From Bimuria novae-zelandiae CBS 107.79 (lineage: Eukaryota; Ascomycota; Dothideomycetes; Pleosporales; Didymosphaeriaceae), in NCBI GenBank assembly GCA_010015655.1, contig ML976662.1, positions 144,255-208,254 on the forward strand: DNA of 64,000 nucleotides. The letters are read 5' to 3'. Positions 7,943 to 19,401 of this stretch are shown here, piece after piece. Below the pieces are notes generated by a model that was not told where the DNA came from, ran no database searches, and saw nothing but the letters and a program-made list of their open reading frames with translations. Position 1 is the first letter of the stretch. Every line of letters begins with the position of its first letter. The position numbers and the translations under genes are program-made.

Positions 7943-10288
7943 ATGGCTCCACGAGCCGTAGGCCAGTACGATTTCGAACATGTGTACGACGATGAGATTG
8001 AAGTCGAGCACTACGGTGAGTAGCAGACAAAGCGGTCGCACGAGATTACATCATTGATACCGCACTTTCTAGACCCAAACGCTCGAGCCGACGATGAAGA
8101 AGGGGACGGAGATGACCGGCGTCAATACATTGTCATAAATGACGATAGCGACGATGAGGCCGACGATGAGGATGTCAGCGATAGTTCACAGTCTGCTGGA
8201 ACCGAGGAAGCTTGCCCGGAGATCATCGCGCTCGAAAGCGCACCGCTCGACTGCGGAACGCTCAGGGTAGGGGACACGGTAGAACTGGTCGACCGGACGG
8301 AGCGACCTGCAAACCATCCGCTGAGCGGAGACTTCCTACGAATCAAGGCGATGACCGAGAACCTTAAAACGCAAGAGGTAACCCTAGAGGGATACCGACT
8401 GCGAAGGTGTTCTTACCTTCGACCCCTCTTTGACGGTAAGTTGGTTCTGGAATCTGAGAGAAGAGAAATGTGCTTTGTTCAAGCTATTGTGGTATCATAC
8501 CGCTACAGAACCTGACTGGGAAAAATCTAATACGGTGTATTAGGAAAGCTTAACGAGGTCTTCATGCTTCTCGAAACATCGGAATACGACAATCGTCCAT
8601 CTATGGTCCAAGGCCGTGTTACTGTTGCGGCATCCGAGGTTCTGAAGAAGAGGGAGTGCCAGTTTGCAAACGTCGACTATGAAGCGTACGATGTGAGTAT
8701 GGCGAACAAGTGGTTCCTAGCCGGCATCCGCGGCTCGACTGACATCAAGAATTACATTTTTGACCAAGGCACACTCGTCTGTCGATGGGCTTACACCATC
8801 ATCAACGACCACAACAACGTTTCCTATGGCGGGCAAGTCCGTAAGCTTCATCGTTGCGAAGCGGATGATGACTCCGAGACACTATCGCCGTCTTTTTCCA
8901 CACCTCAAAAGTCGGCATTCTCGCCAGACGCTTCATCAACCGCTTCCGCTTCACTCCAGAGAACTCCTTCCGACAATTCAACAGAGTCAAAACAGAGGAA
9001 CGCAAAGCGACGCGCTTCCGTCGAACAATTACATATCACTCCGACTAAGCGAAGGCTTTCTCCGACGAAATCGGGCCGCTATACGTTTGGCGATGTATTC
9101 TGTGGTGTTGGAGGCGCGTCAGAGGGCGCGCGCCAGGCAGGTCTCCATGTGAGCTGGGGTCTGGAGCTTGACCAGCACGCTATAAAAGCGTATGCGGAGA
9201 ACTTCCCGAGCGCACTTCCGATCTGGGAGAACGCACATGACTTTCCTGCGATCGCGCGACGGAGGATCCATGGAGTCGACATTCTGCATCTGAGCTGCCC
9301 GTGCCAATTCTGGAGTGTCGCACACACAAGCGCTGGCAAAAATGATCAGGCAAACATTGAGACATTGCTGACCATCGGACCGATCTTGAAAGCAATCAAA
9401 CCACGATATGCTACGCTGGAACAAGCTCCTGGGTTGCTGCAGCTCAAGAAGCATAGGCTCTGGTTCCGAAAGCTGATCAACGAGATCACGGCACAAAAAT
9501 ACAACGTCCATTGGACCGTAACGGACCAGGCTATTTACGGCCTGCCGCAACGCCGTCGTCGGCTCATCTTTCTGTGCGCCAAAGAAGGGTTTCCACTACC
9601 AGCATTCCCCAAGGCCGTCCACGGTCCACCGAACAGCGGCCTGAAGAACTGGGTTACTGTGGGAGACGCCTTGATGGAACTCAAACGGCGTGGAGTAGCC
9701 GCGGATGCGATTGACGAATATCATAAGCCCGAGGTTGAGAAGCCTTTGAAGCATCCTCGGGAGCCTGTTGATCCCTTCAGCGTTCAAGCGAAGTGCATCA
9801 CCACCTCCGGCGGCGAGAACACTCATCCCTCAGGAACCCGCAAGTTCACACCCCGCGAATTCGCACAACTCCAAGGTTTCCCGTTGGACTACGTTTTCAC
9901 TGGAAGTCGCGGCAATGCGACAAAGCAAGCAGGCAACGCGTGGGCTCCCGTCGCAAACACAAAATACTTTCTACTCGTGGCGCAGTTCCTGGAAGCGTAT
10001 GACCTCGGACTCATCAACGGGGAAGACGAAATCGACGACCTGTATGACTATTTGCAGCAGAAATTGATTCAGATTCCCCAGGATACGCGGTACCTGAAGC
10101 ACCTGCGCAAATCCGTGAAGTCTACGAAGCAACACAGGCGATGGGGTAAAACGAGCATCGTTGAAGCGGTGCCGCAGCGACGCGCTCCCGGTGCAGCAAG
10201 CTCTGTACTTCCGTCAAGGAGCCAACGCCGCGTTCGTGATGCCGCGGAGGTTGCTGCGCATCGAGGGGATCTGATTGAGATAGATTGA
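7943..10288 (+). CDS. rid: RID/Masc1-like DNA cytosine-5 methyltransferase (3 exons)
   Basis: Exons 7943-8015, 8073-8435 and 8544-10288 join in phase to 726 aa (introns GTGAGT...TTCTAG and GTAAGT...ATTAG). An acidic N-terminal stretch (about residues 28-65) precedes a BAH-like region (about 85-230), then a Ser-rich basic linker. The methyltransferase domain starts near residue 325 (FGDVFCGVGGASEGA, the SAM-binding motif I). Motif IV is SCPCQFWSVAHT with catalytic Cys399. Motif VI, usually ENV, reads Glu438-Gln-Ala. The QRRRRLIF block is motif VIII, REFAQLQGFP motif IX and GNAWAPVA motif X. The single BAH-like region, moderate length and the HLSCPCQFWSVAHT context fit the RID/Masc1/DmtA class better than DIM-2 or Dnmt1. 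RID is required for RIP in Neurospora crassa. The many RIP-like repeats from 17 kb onward fit a functional pathway, which is inference. Confidence 0.82.
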
Positions 10289-11590
10289 TGGAGGGGTATC
10301 ACCTTGGCTGCCTTCTTTCTTTGTCTCGACGCCGTCTGAAGTCCTAAGACAGATATTTGGTCCAGTGTTACCAAATTTACTTGTGGCGTTGGTGGGATTT
10401 TTGGTACAAGCGTTTTGAGTATCGCCTCTTGAAGTCCTCCATCACGGGCTTTCACGCAGTCGAGCACTTGTCGCTTCTCAGATCTGCACTGCATTCTGCG
10501 TTCTATGTACCATCGAGGTAATTAAATATTATCTTCTCCACCAAGAGTGCCACAACCACAATGAGAGATTTGCTTCGTGCAGGATAACCACGTAGACTGT
10601 TCCCAGGTGTACTCTAGTCCTATAAAAGCACCTTTTAGCATGATGTGAACTTGGACTAACATCACGACCCGTGAACGGCATCCGTGCTATGTACAGGATA
10701 TAGAACCAGATTATACCTGCTACGAATATGCATGCGTGCATGGGCTGACATTTCGTAATACCCTAGGCCGTGCAACCCATAGGTGAACTGTTCAACGCTC
10801 ATCGCCCGGAGAGGTATACCATACGACTTACGGAATGCTGAAACATCCGGCGGAACGGGGCGATCTGACTTATCCAGAACGAGAGAGGGCGATTTGTGAG
10901 ATCCGATCAAAAAGCGGCAATTACCGGACTGGAGTACGATGCCGTCCCGGTCATAAATCAGCCCCAAATGGACAGTGTTACTTAATGCCTTCTTTTGCAG
11001 CCCCAAATTAATAAAACGCATTCTTACGAAGGTGAATATTAAACATTGAAGCTTTGCGCTAGCTTGACGGTTCCAGATTAGTTCTAATGTACGTTGGCAA
11101 TGCAAAGGTGGAGAGACGTGGGACGCCTCAGCGAGGCTGACGCATCCTCCGACAATAATCCATTAACCACATCCTGTCTAGCGCCGATCTTAAAATACGA
11201 GAAACCCCGTCTCATCTTGATGTAGGACCCTGCCAGGTGATCTCTCTCTCACGAGACACGCGACGACATGCCAGTGACTGCGCACCAATCTCAGAGTGGG
11301 TGGCCGGATGCCTCGCGGTACCTCCTACGGATGCTAATCCGTACTTGGGGCTGAAAGCTAGGGTGCCGGCATGCACAATGCGGGTCATCGGTGAGGCTTA
11401 GAACACACTCAGCCCGAGTATTGCACGAGCTGCCACGAAGGAATGTAAGCGTGCGATGGTGTGCGGCGTATACGTACGGTCTACTTGTCTACATCTCTTC
11501 TCTCTGTCGTTTCCTTCCCGATTTTTGACGTGGACGTTTCGCTGTTCAGGAATTCTTGTCAAGTTAGCGACCGACGATGCAACGTGGAAG
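10289..11590. other. intergenic region, no supported gene
   Basis: About 1.3 kb. A 147-codon minus-strand frame at 10662-11105 has no recognisable motif and a composition that looks like chance. The 3' half holds the promoter and leader of the next gene. Confidence 0.45.
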
Positions 11591-13051
11591 ATGACTACGA
11601 CCACGTGTTACGATAATGGATGGTGTGATACCGTTCCGATTCCGCAGGAAACGGGTCTTCTAGATGCGGTTGTTTCAACAGGTGGTCCAGGACCGATACT
11701 TTCAGATAGCTCTGAATTCTTTCTGTTACCGACGACTTCGATGCGTGTTTTCAAACCTACAACCACGACGAGGAAAAGTAGGACGCATACGGAGGATGGC
11801 AAACCGCAGCAGACAAATGAAATAAACGTACCGGAACCGACACCAGAAGGACAGCCAGGACGAAGTTCTACCAACCATTCGAGCTCGACCGCACCAACCG
11901 CGATACTGACAGACAGCGCGAGCCAGACGAGCGGCGAAGTTATTGAAACTGTTTCACCGGGCGCTGCTGCTGCTGCTAACAATGCGAGTGGTGGCTCAGG
12001 AAGAGTATCGAAGGGTGCAGTAGCAGGCATTGCAATAGCGACGGCAGTTGTTGGTGGGGCAATTGCATTCATTATTGCATTTCTAGTCTTCAAGCGTCGG
12101 AGTCGAGTATCCGGTCATGGACACAGCGACTCATCGACGACTTTTATAACCACTATGAAAGGAGAACACCCATCATACGTGCAAGTCTCGCAAACCGGGC
12201 CGCCTCCTATCGTCGCAGCCGCAATTCCAACATCGAAGCGGAGCTCAGACTTATCCGACTTATCGCATTCTTCAGACTTTCTAGCCGGTGTGCTTCCTCC
12301 AGGTGCAGACGAGCAGACAGTCAGAAACAGAGCCACCGCACTATTCAGCCAGATCCAGCAACATGTATACGACTTCTACCGCGACGTCCACGCAACGCTC
12401 ACACCAACCATGGAAGCCGATCTTCGAAAATTCAGCGGCGAATCCGTGAACCTTGCCGAGGAACTAGAACACTCTTCCATGCCGACGATAGCAATTAAGC
12501 ACGCGCTCATGCTCTACGTCCTCGGCATCGTCTCGCCAGAAGCAGACCAGCAATCGACGCTCTTCCCCAGCGAAGTCGCAGGCCTGAAAGAGAGCGAGCG
12601 GTCCGTCCAGTCAGCAGGTCAGTTTGTCTCGCGTGCATGCTCACCCCGTGCCGCAAACGCTAACATCCAGTTTGATACAGACGACCAAGCCGCTTACATC
12701 CTCTACAAACGCCTCGCTGCACACCTGCACGTGCCTACCGCGTCGGCGCTTCAGTCACGCCAGTCCGATATCCGCGAAGCAGCGGAGCACTTCGGCCTCA
12801 CCTTTTTCCCGTGGGCTAATCCTATATATGCTGACCGAGACAAAGATGAGAGCTTGGTGGACGTATTAAATCACGCGTTGGATCTGAGTTTGTGGCTGTT
12901 TGGACAGCCGTATTTGTACGAGTGGGTGTGGGAGGAGGTAGGCAGGAGAGGTACCATGGTAGCGCCAGGGCTGGTGAGGGCGACAGATGAGCGGGGGAGA
13001 GTTTTAGATAGACCTGTAGTTGTGGTAAATGCTGTCATTGCAGCTGGGTGA
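11591..13051 (+). CDS. Single-pass membrane protein with Ser/Thr-rich ectodomain, uncharacterised
   Basis: Not recognised as a named gene. The preferred start is the ATG at 11591 (MTTTTCYDNGWCDTVP), because the frame upstream to the ATG at 11456 looks untranslated. Residues about 15-140 are rich in Ser, Thr and Pro. One membrane segment follows (about 143-167, GAVAGIAIATAVVGG and onward) and ends in the basic stop-transfer KRRSR. The rest is a cytoplasmic domain rich in helices. A 63-nt intron probably lies at 12618-12680: it has a GTCAGT donor, a GCTAAC branch and a CAG acceptor, and removing it keeps the frame and deletes 21 atypical residues. The spliced product would be about 465 aa. There is no clear signal peptide. 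The layout resembles fungal wall-sensor-like proteins only in outline, with no WSC domain. Confidence 0.6.
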   Translation: MTTTTCYDNGWCDTVPIPQETGLLDAVVSTGGPGPILSDSSEFFLLPTTSMRVFKPTTTTRKSRTHTEDGKPQQTNEINVPEPTPEGQPGRSSTNHSSSTAPTAILTDSASQTSGEVIETVSPGAAAAANNASGGSGRVSKGAVAGIAIATAVVGGAIAFIIAFLVFKRRSRVSGHGHSDSSTTFITTMKGEHPSYVQVSQTGPPPIVAAAIPTSKRSSDLSDLSHSSDFLAGVLPPGADEQTVRNRATALFSQIQQHVYDFYRDVHATLTPTMEADLRKFSGESVNLAEELEHSSMPTIAIKHALMLYVLGIVSPEADQQSTLFPSEVAGLKESERSVQSAGQFVSRACSPRAANANIQFDTDDQAAYILYKRLAAHLHVPTASALQSRQSDIREAAEHFGLTFFPWANPIYADRDKDESLVDVLNHALDLSLWLFGQPYLYEWVWEEVGRRGTMVAPGLVRATDERGRVLDRPVVVVNAVIAAG

Positions 13052-13913
13052 TTGAATTTATGGGCTGAATTGTACCTTTGCGTTCGTGTGAATAGAGCAG
13101 TTGCGAGCACAAACTGCCTGTTTAGTACTTGCGGTGCGGCTGAGATAGAGGACCGCAGTTTTTGGTCCAGCAAGTATATGCGGATGACGTGATTGTCAAC
13201 TCCTCGTTCGAGAGTTATGTGGGATGACCTTTCTAGCTTAGCCATACTTGTTTCTATAAAACAGTGCCGGAACTCGCCCGGGCGGAGTGTCCACACAAAA
13301 GCAGCTGAAGGCATCTATGCTTAATAATGTCGACATGACGAGGATGAAGGTCAACTGAGGATGCAGAGCTTTGATGAGACCTAGCCAGCTTCAGACCCGC
13401 ATGATGTCCTGGGTACTACTCATAAGCCTTATCCTCATAGTTCATATTTTATAAGTCGAGTACTGGATTATTACCTCGAACATATGGTCTATTATTTAAT
13501 TAACGCTAACTTCTCGATTGGTCAGGTGCTTGAGCAATCGAAGCTTCTCTCTCGAGGCAGAGGATAAGCGAAGGGACTTGATTACTCACTTCATGAGGGA
13601 ATGTACCAACAGATATCTTTGTCTAGACCTGAAGAGCTTTAGTTCTGAGTGGATGATCACGAAGATGTGCGTTTAATAGAGTTCACGCGTCGAGCTTTGC
13701 TTTTGTGACGATTTCCATTAGCGATAGCTTAGCAAACGAATCGACTGACTGTATAAAACATCCCTTCTTTACTCTGCGGTCATTTATAGCAATTATATCA
13801 AATCACTCCAGAGAAGTACAACCGTCGATACACCTTCCACAATTTGTTATACACTTTCTAGATCCTGCACATTTACACCGTCAGCCACAAGACACTACCA
13901 CCAGCACGAAGCG
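13052..13913. other. intergenic, AT-richer, no supported gene
   Basis: About 860 bp, somewhat AT-rich around 13440-13510. No coding frame or repeat is recognised. The last part is the leader of the broken gene that follows. Confidence 0.5.
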
Positions 13914-14720
13914 ATGAAGGCCTTTAACTTCCTCATCGCTGGTACGTCAATATCCTTGCAAACTGCTATCCCCACTAAACACACCTAATCTCCCTCGCCC
14001 TCTTCACTATCCTCACTTCCGCTTCTCCCTTCGCGCAAGACCGCTAGATAGAGAAGATCCCCATTCGCGCATACATCCAGAACAACTGCCCGTTCCCAAT
14101 CTTCGCCAAGCAGACCATCAATCAAGGTATTTTGCGACAAAAAGATCCCGAACACCCCAACGTACAAGATCATCGCGCATGCCGGGAAATGGGCAAACAC
14201 CTCCATTCCCGAGCCGCTGTGTCCATTCCAAGACTTCGCGCGCGAGTATCTAGGACATGTACACTAACGGACCGCGGACCAACAGTGGGAGGAGCCCTCC
14301 TTCGCCGACGACTGTGGCATGAGCATCAAGATCGCGCGGGACGTCAGCATACGCAACGAGTACCAAATCGAGTACATGATCGCGCCGCACAACAACAACA
14401 ACCGCATCTCCTTCAACTTGAGTCACGTGAACGGAAATCCGTTCACCGATGTGAGCCGTCGTCTTGAGGTCAAGGGCACCGGGTGAGTCTTCTCGTTGTG
14501 GACTATTATGTATGTGCGTTGAGCGGATGCGCTGACAGGGTACGACGGCGGTAGATCGGCGGGTAAGCCGCTGTTCTGCCCGGCGGGCGATAATGGGGAC
14601 GCCTGAAATTGGCGCCTGAGCAAGACAGACCAGTTTATAAGGACGTGCGATGTGCCGGAGGACGTGGTCTTTACTTTGTGCTGGCCGGCGCGGTGTCGGC
14701 TGATGGGCTGGTGACGTGCG
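13914..14720 (+). pseudogene. Broken gene for a small secreted cysteine-containing protein
   Basis: An ATG at 13914 opens MKAFNFLIA, interrupted by a GTACGT intron donor at 13942. The expected acceptor around 13987 reads AA instead of AG. Beyond it the phase-matched frame continues with a hydrophobic stretch that completes a signal peptide. A TAG at 14044-14046 then interrupts the frame just before a segment with IQNNCPFPIFAKQ. A frameshift lies near 14127, and a TAA ends the YKIIAHAGKWANTS segment near 14255. Protein-like sequence resumes with CGMSIKIARDVS (about 14310-14480). A donor GTGAGT and an acceptor CTGACAG follow, then another segment with a TGA near 14605. At least five separate lesions make this a decayed gene. 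The family is uncertain; a BYS1/thaumatin-like fold is possible but weakly supported. Confidence 0.65.
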
Positions 14721-17103
14721 AGAGTGCCCGGTGTCTGTATGCCGGTCAGATGGAGACTTTGGTAAAAGGGATGGCTCTACCATCGGGCGTAGAGGATGGT
14801 TGTATACAGGCTTCTGCACAATATTGGTGGTCTCGGACACTGAGATAGCATTGCTCGAGACCGTGCAATTCAACCTTGAGTTTCCAGTTGTAGTTCCTCC
14901 ACTGTGTTTGCAACTCCTGGTCGAGATTTAGATGTTGCTATTGCTCTTACTTGCCGAATGCAAGTCCCGAATGGTTCGACCGCGATTTTGGATCGACCTC
15001 TACTCGGCCGATGGAGCTAGCAGGAGGGGACGTTTTCCCGTTCGAAAGGAAGCAGCTGCTATGCTCCCTCAGCCATCATTTAACGTTCCATGGTTGTTTC
15101 GTGGTACAGATTATGCGGATCCGGGCGGAGCTTCCGTATTGTATCGGTACTTGTGCACCTGTGAATGTTGCAACGCAAGCCCGGACGGTCGTGCACCCGA
15201 TTGGTAGTGGAAGAACGCTTAGGTTTCGTGACAGTAGTGCCATCGCCTTGTGCTGGAGAAGATCGTGCAATTGTGTTTCTGCTCAATGAAGACGCGTCGC
15301 GTATGGCAGGTAGAGCCGTGGTGTGAGGAAAGGCTCGAGAGCAGAGATAGGGTGTAATCGATGAAGCTATCTGCTCGGAAGATTAGTACACACAAGATTA
15401 GCAAGTATGAGTACATAGGGCAGCCACGTAAAAAGCGGACTGGGAAGATCTTGAGGACTTCTCCGTACCTGTGTCATAGCGGGCAGTCTCGCCGCGGCAC
15501 TATCGCCTCCTCGTTACGATGGTGAGGCGAATTGTCTCGATTCGAATGTACAAATGCAGACTGCGAAATTCTTGATTCCGATCTTTGTGATGCGATATTT
15601 GCCACCTAATGTGAGGGTGGAGGTGGGTCGATTGGGTCCCGAACGTGTGTCAAAGGGCCGGGGAAAACTCGTTACGAAACTCGTAACGAGTTTTGCAGCG
15701 CGACTTTCGAGCCGAGAAATCACCCATCTCTGCCAGATTGAGCAGAGTATCCAGAATAACCCTGTTTCTTGTTAAATCCCGCAATTGGATGTTCCTGCTG
15801 TTCGTCATTCATACCTATGGTGTGCTATCCTCGAGTGCTTCTGCTAAGCACAGAGCGCAAAAAACGCGATGCCACTCTAAAATCGCCTAAATGGCTTTCA
15901 ATTTCACTGGTCACAGTGTCTCCGCAGGGGAAGGAGAGATGCCGAGCTCGTAGCACACATATCGTCCGACTGGCCTGGTACCATAGCTAGGGCGATGTCC
16001 ATGGTGATCAAGAACTGTCCAGAGTATATATGTTGAAGACATATGGTGGGCGTAGTTTTTATATTACTCATTGAACTCAATTTCAAGATTTCGCGTGAGA
16101 TGTACGGTAGGAGGAGCGACCACGAAGCAGGCAATGACGCTCGCGGTCCACGTCAATCGCACTTTACTCGCAAAGTAACCAGCTATTCTCCAGATCCTTA
16201 TGTACGGGTGGTGTGAGGGGGTAAATAATACGCCTCCTGTTATAGAGATGAGCTCTATCGTGGTGCGTCCGGTAAGCGTGCGACACTGCACACTGTCGGC
16301 GGACGTCTACCTGTGCACGATGGCCGAACTCAATTGCTCAATAGGACGGCTGATGCTCACCGTGCCTGTAGCTCAGGATAAACAAGTAAAATACCGGCAA
16401 GCAGCTCAAGATAGACTTGTCCAAGCAGTTGGTCTCTGATATCTGGATCTGTGCTGTTGGACCCGCGAATCATAGGCGGTGGAAAAAAACCCGCCGCGGC
16501 GCCAGGCGGCAGTGGGCAAAGAAAGCACTCCAGCCACGCTGTAGTATCGAATCAACACAACAAAGGTCAAGCAATGGAGACCGCAGAAACGAAGCAGGGA
16601 ACAGTTCCCATGGCAGTCACGAAAGCCGACACGAAAATGTATCTCAGCTCATGGCGTTCAAAACCCCACCGGGACGCCCGCCCGTCGCTCAACCCAACAG
16701 CTAACACAGCCTTCAATTTCTTGCTATCTGGCTTCTATGAATGCGCGTAAGGCCTCAGCGTGATGAACCAAATTGTCGCCATTGAACTCGTTGCAAACGC
16801 TCACTGTTGTATTCAAAAAGAACCATCGTGAGATTATGAACACGCACGCGTGCAGTAGAAGCTCATCGCTGTGGGGAGCGTCACCACGATAAGCCCATCA
16901 GACCTTCCTTAGCATTCATCGCAGGATCGACCCCCTCACAAAGTACTGCACGATAGCTCAATATTCAAGGCCTCTCGAGGCGTTAAAAGGGCCCAAACCC
17001 GTCCTTCTTGGTACTTGTAGCCCTGAACAATAATCGGAGATGTGTCCCCGCAAGTCGCGCTTTTCCTACCGTCCCTTGGCGCGTCCATGGATCCAGTCCA
17101 CGC
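14721..17103. other. long intergenic stretch before the transposon block
   Basis: About 2.4 kb of normal base composition. It has only short unrelated open frames on both strands (largest about 112 codons) with no motif I recognise. The boundary with the repeat block is exact: the first piggyBac inverted repeat starts at 17104. Confidence 0.5.
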
Positions 17104-19401
17104 TATCCCCCGCATGGCCAACATCGCCCTGGCACGGGCCACATCTTATTAGCCAATTAGATGCAAATCCATCAAAACACTAAATGTTTGTCGTCATGTA
17201 GGCAATTTTTGTTTGCCAGCTAAAACACGCCTTTTTTAAAAGCTTTTATATATGCAACTATGCCTAATTATATAGCGCTATTAAGCAATAATACTAACTT
17301 CGTAAAATATATAAAGTACAGCCTAAAGGCAGGAGATTTGCCTAATTTACCTACTTAGCCGCCACCCTTATAGCAACTGCTTAAAATTAATAATCTATAT
17401 ACTTTTAGACGCGCTCTCTTACCTAACTATATAGATTTTAACTCTCCTATTACTTTGTTTAACTTGTTTTTTAATGTAGGCGTCGTTGATTAAATCGTAT
17501 ACTATATAAATTAGCATGCTAAAAAGCTTTAGGCTGACGCGCCCTTAACGCCTAACCGCTATTAATAAAAACCTACCTCTCTAAGCAAGCTATATACGTA
17601 CTTCGCCGTCGTTATTTATATAGGCGTCTACTAGGAGCCCTCGCTTGTTAAATACTAGTAAAAGCTTTATAGGATAGCGCCTTAGCATGAGATTAATCGC
17701 TACATGTCGAAGAAGAGATAGCAGTAGCTTAATTACTACTTATACTATATAGAGGTTAACTAGAGCTTTAAGTCTCCTTTTAGCTAAGTGTGGGATCTTT
17801 TAGAGACGCTCCGCGAGCGTAGCTTTAAGTACTAGGCGCCTAGCGTACACCTCTACGTTAATAAAGTAATTACGAGATTTATAGGCCGCGTAAGTAAGAT
17901 TATAATAATAAAAATAAAGCCTGCGCCTAAAGGCTTTAAGATCTAACGCTTAGCTAATAATAGAGTAATTCTAAACTAGTTATTTTATGCTAGAGGGCGA
18001 GGGCCTATTAACTTACTTAACTTACCTACTAACGCGCTAGCTTTTACTCCTATAAAGTTAGTTCCTATTACTCTTGTACTTGCCATAAACGCTGCCGGCC
18101 AGCGCCTCTTTCCGCCAAATCTCCATATTGTGTAGGACGACAATCTCTTTAACACTATCCTTATACTTAAATACCTTAGATCTAAAGGCGTAGGCTGCGC
18201 TGGGACAGTCTACATAATAAAGATAATAATAGAGGAGATTTTTAAGGCAATAGTAGAGGCGGAATTATAAGTAAAGGCGCTAGCTATTAGCACTCGTACG
18301 CGGGTAAAGCTCTTAAAGGAGCGCTTTAATAGTAACCTAATAAAACTTAAAATATACTATACGCGCAAGCTAGAGTGGGGAGATACTTACTAGGCACTTT
18401 CGCAGAGTTGGCAGGTGCTTTAGGTAGCTTGGAGAGATAACCAGGTCGTTCTTTTTGCCAGTACTGTCGCTAAGCGTAAGTACTTTGCCCTTAACACCAT
18501 GCTAATGCTCTGCTGACGATAGTTGCCACAAGTAACTTAGGTTATTATAAAGCTCCGCCAACGCTCTAAGATAGCTCTAAACAACAAGAAACTCTTCGAG
18601 AAAGCCTTTAGTAGTAAGCCTCTTAAGTTACTAGGTATCCTTTAGATAATAGATAACTATAATTACTATAAGAGCGAGGTTAATCGCTTTAACTAAATAA
18701 AAAGCTACTACTTTATTTAGCAGGTCTGCTAGCGTACCTAGCGCCCGCTCTAGTACTTTCTGCTAGATCTAACGTTTAATAATTGCTATAGGCTCTCCTC
18801 GTACTCCTCTCGCGACTCCGCTAAACGCTCCAGCTACAAGAAGTTCCTATACAAGCTTATTAAATAGCTCTTTGAGCGAGGTGGCCGCCCTACTCGAGGC
18901 TCAAACAAGCGTGAGCGACCTGACGACGTACTCGCCAGCGGAGAGGGCAACTTTGGCAGCTCACACACATCTATAAAGCTATTTGCGGAGGGCAAAAGCT
19001 GTGTTAATTACGCAGTAGCTAGACGTATAACTAATAAGAAGCTCTAATCCTAGACACCTCTAGCATAAGTTACAGGTAATATAAGGTTATCTTATAGCTC
19101 TTAACGCCCACTACGTACTTATTATAGCTATACGCTTTGCCAGCTACCTTTATATAGGCTAGAAGTTAATGCTAAGTGCTGGGCAGAGCACCTCCGCCAG
19201 CATTAAATAATTAAGTTAATAGACATAAAAGCAAGCTTAACTATTATATAAACCTATCTTAAAGCCCTTAGAGATGCAAAATCTATGCGAAGTTACCCTA
19301 CAGAGGCATAATTCTTAGTGTTCTGCCGGGTCGGAGCAATTCATCCGATTGGCCCTCAAATGGTGGCCCGTGCCAGGGCGATGTTGGCCATGCGGGGGAT
19401 A
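17104..19401 (+). mobile_element. piggyBac-type DNA transposon, copy 1 (RIP-mutated)
   Basis: A 2,298-bp element with terminal inverted repeats starting TATCCCCCGCATGGCC. Copy 2 has exactly the same length in inverted orientation. The interior is RIP-saturated: CpA is scarce and TpA abundant, while about the first 100 bp keep normal composition. The left flank is unique DNA; the right flank is a pogo sequence in reverse orientation. Together with the flanks of copy 2, this indicates that the two copies recombined (see findings). Confidence 0.88.
17260..19206 (+). pseudogene. piggyBac-type transposase remnant (DDE_Tnp_1_7), copy 1
   Basis: Collinear with the better preserved transposase of copy 3. 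It runs from the ATG at 17260 to a TAA at 19204-19206 but is interrupted by many TAG and TAA codons at Trp and Gln positions of the family. A likely intron (GTAAGT donor near 18475) lies at the same place as in copy 3. It cannot encode a working protein. Identification rests on alignment by eye to copy 3. Confidence 0.8.

Noticed and set aside
10662..11105. 147-codon minus-strand frame
   Set aside because: No domain, unusual composition, no intron or partner exon. Kept as intergenic.
14250..14873. 207-codon minus-strand frame
   Set aside because: Opposite the decayed secreted-protein gene, whose plus-strand segments are clearly protein-like; likely a GC-rich antisense shadow.
14609..14931. 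Plus-strand frames beginning at 14609 and 14716
   Set aside because: Out of frame with the surviving cysteine-containing segments of the pseudogene; no motif.
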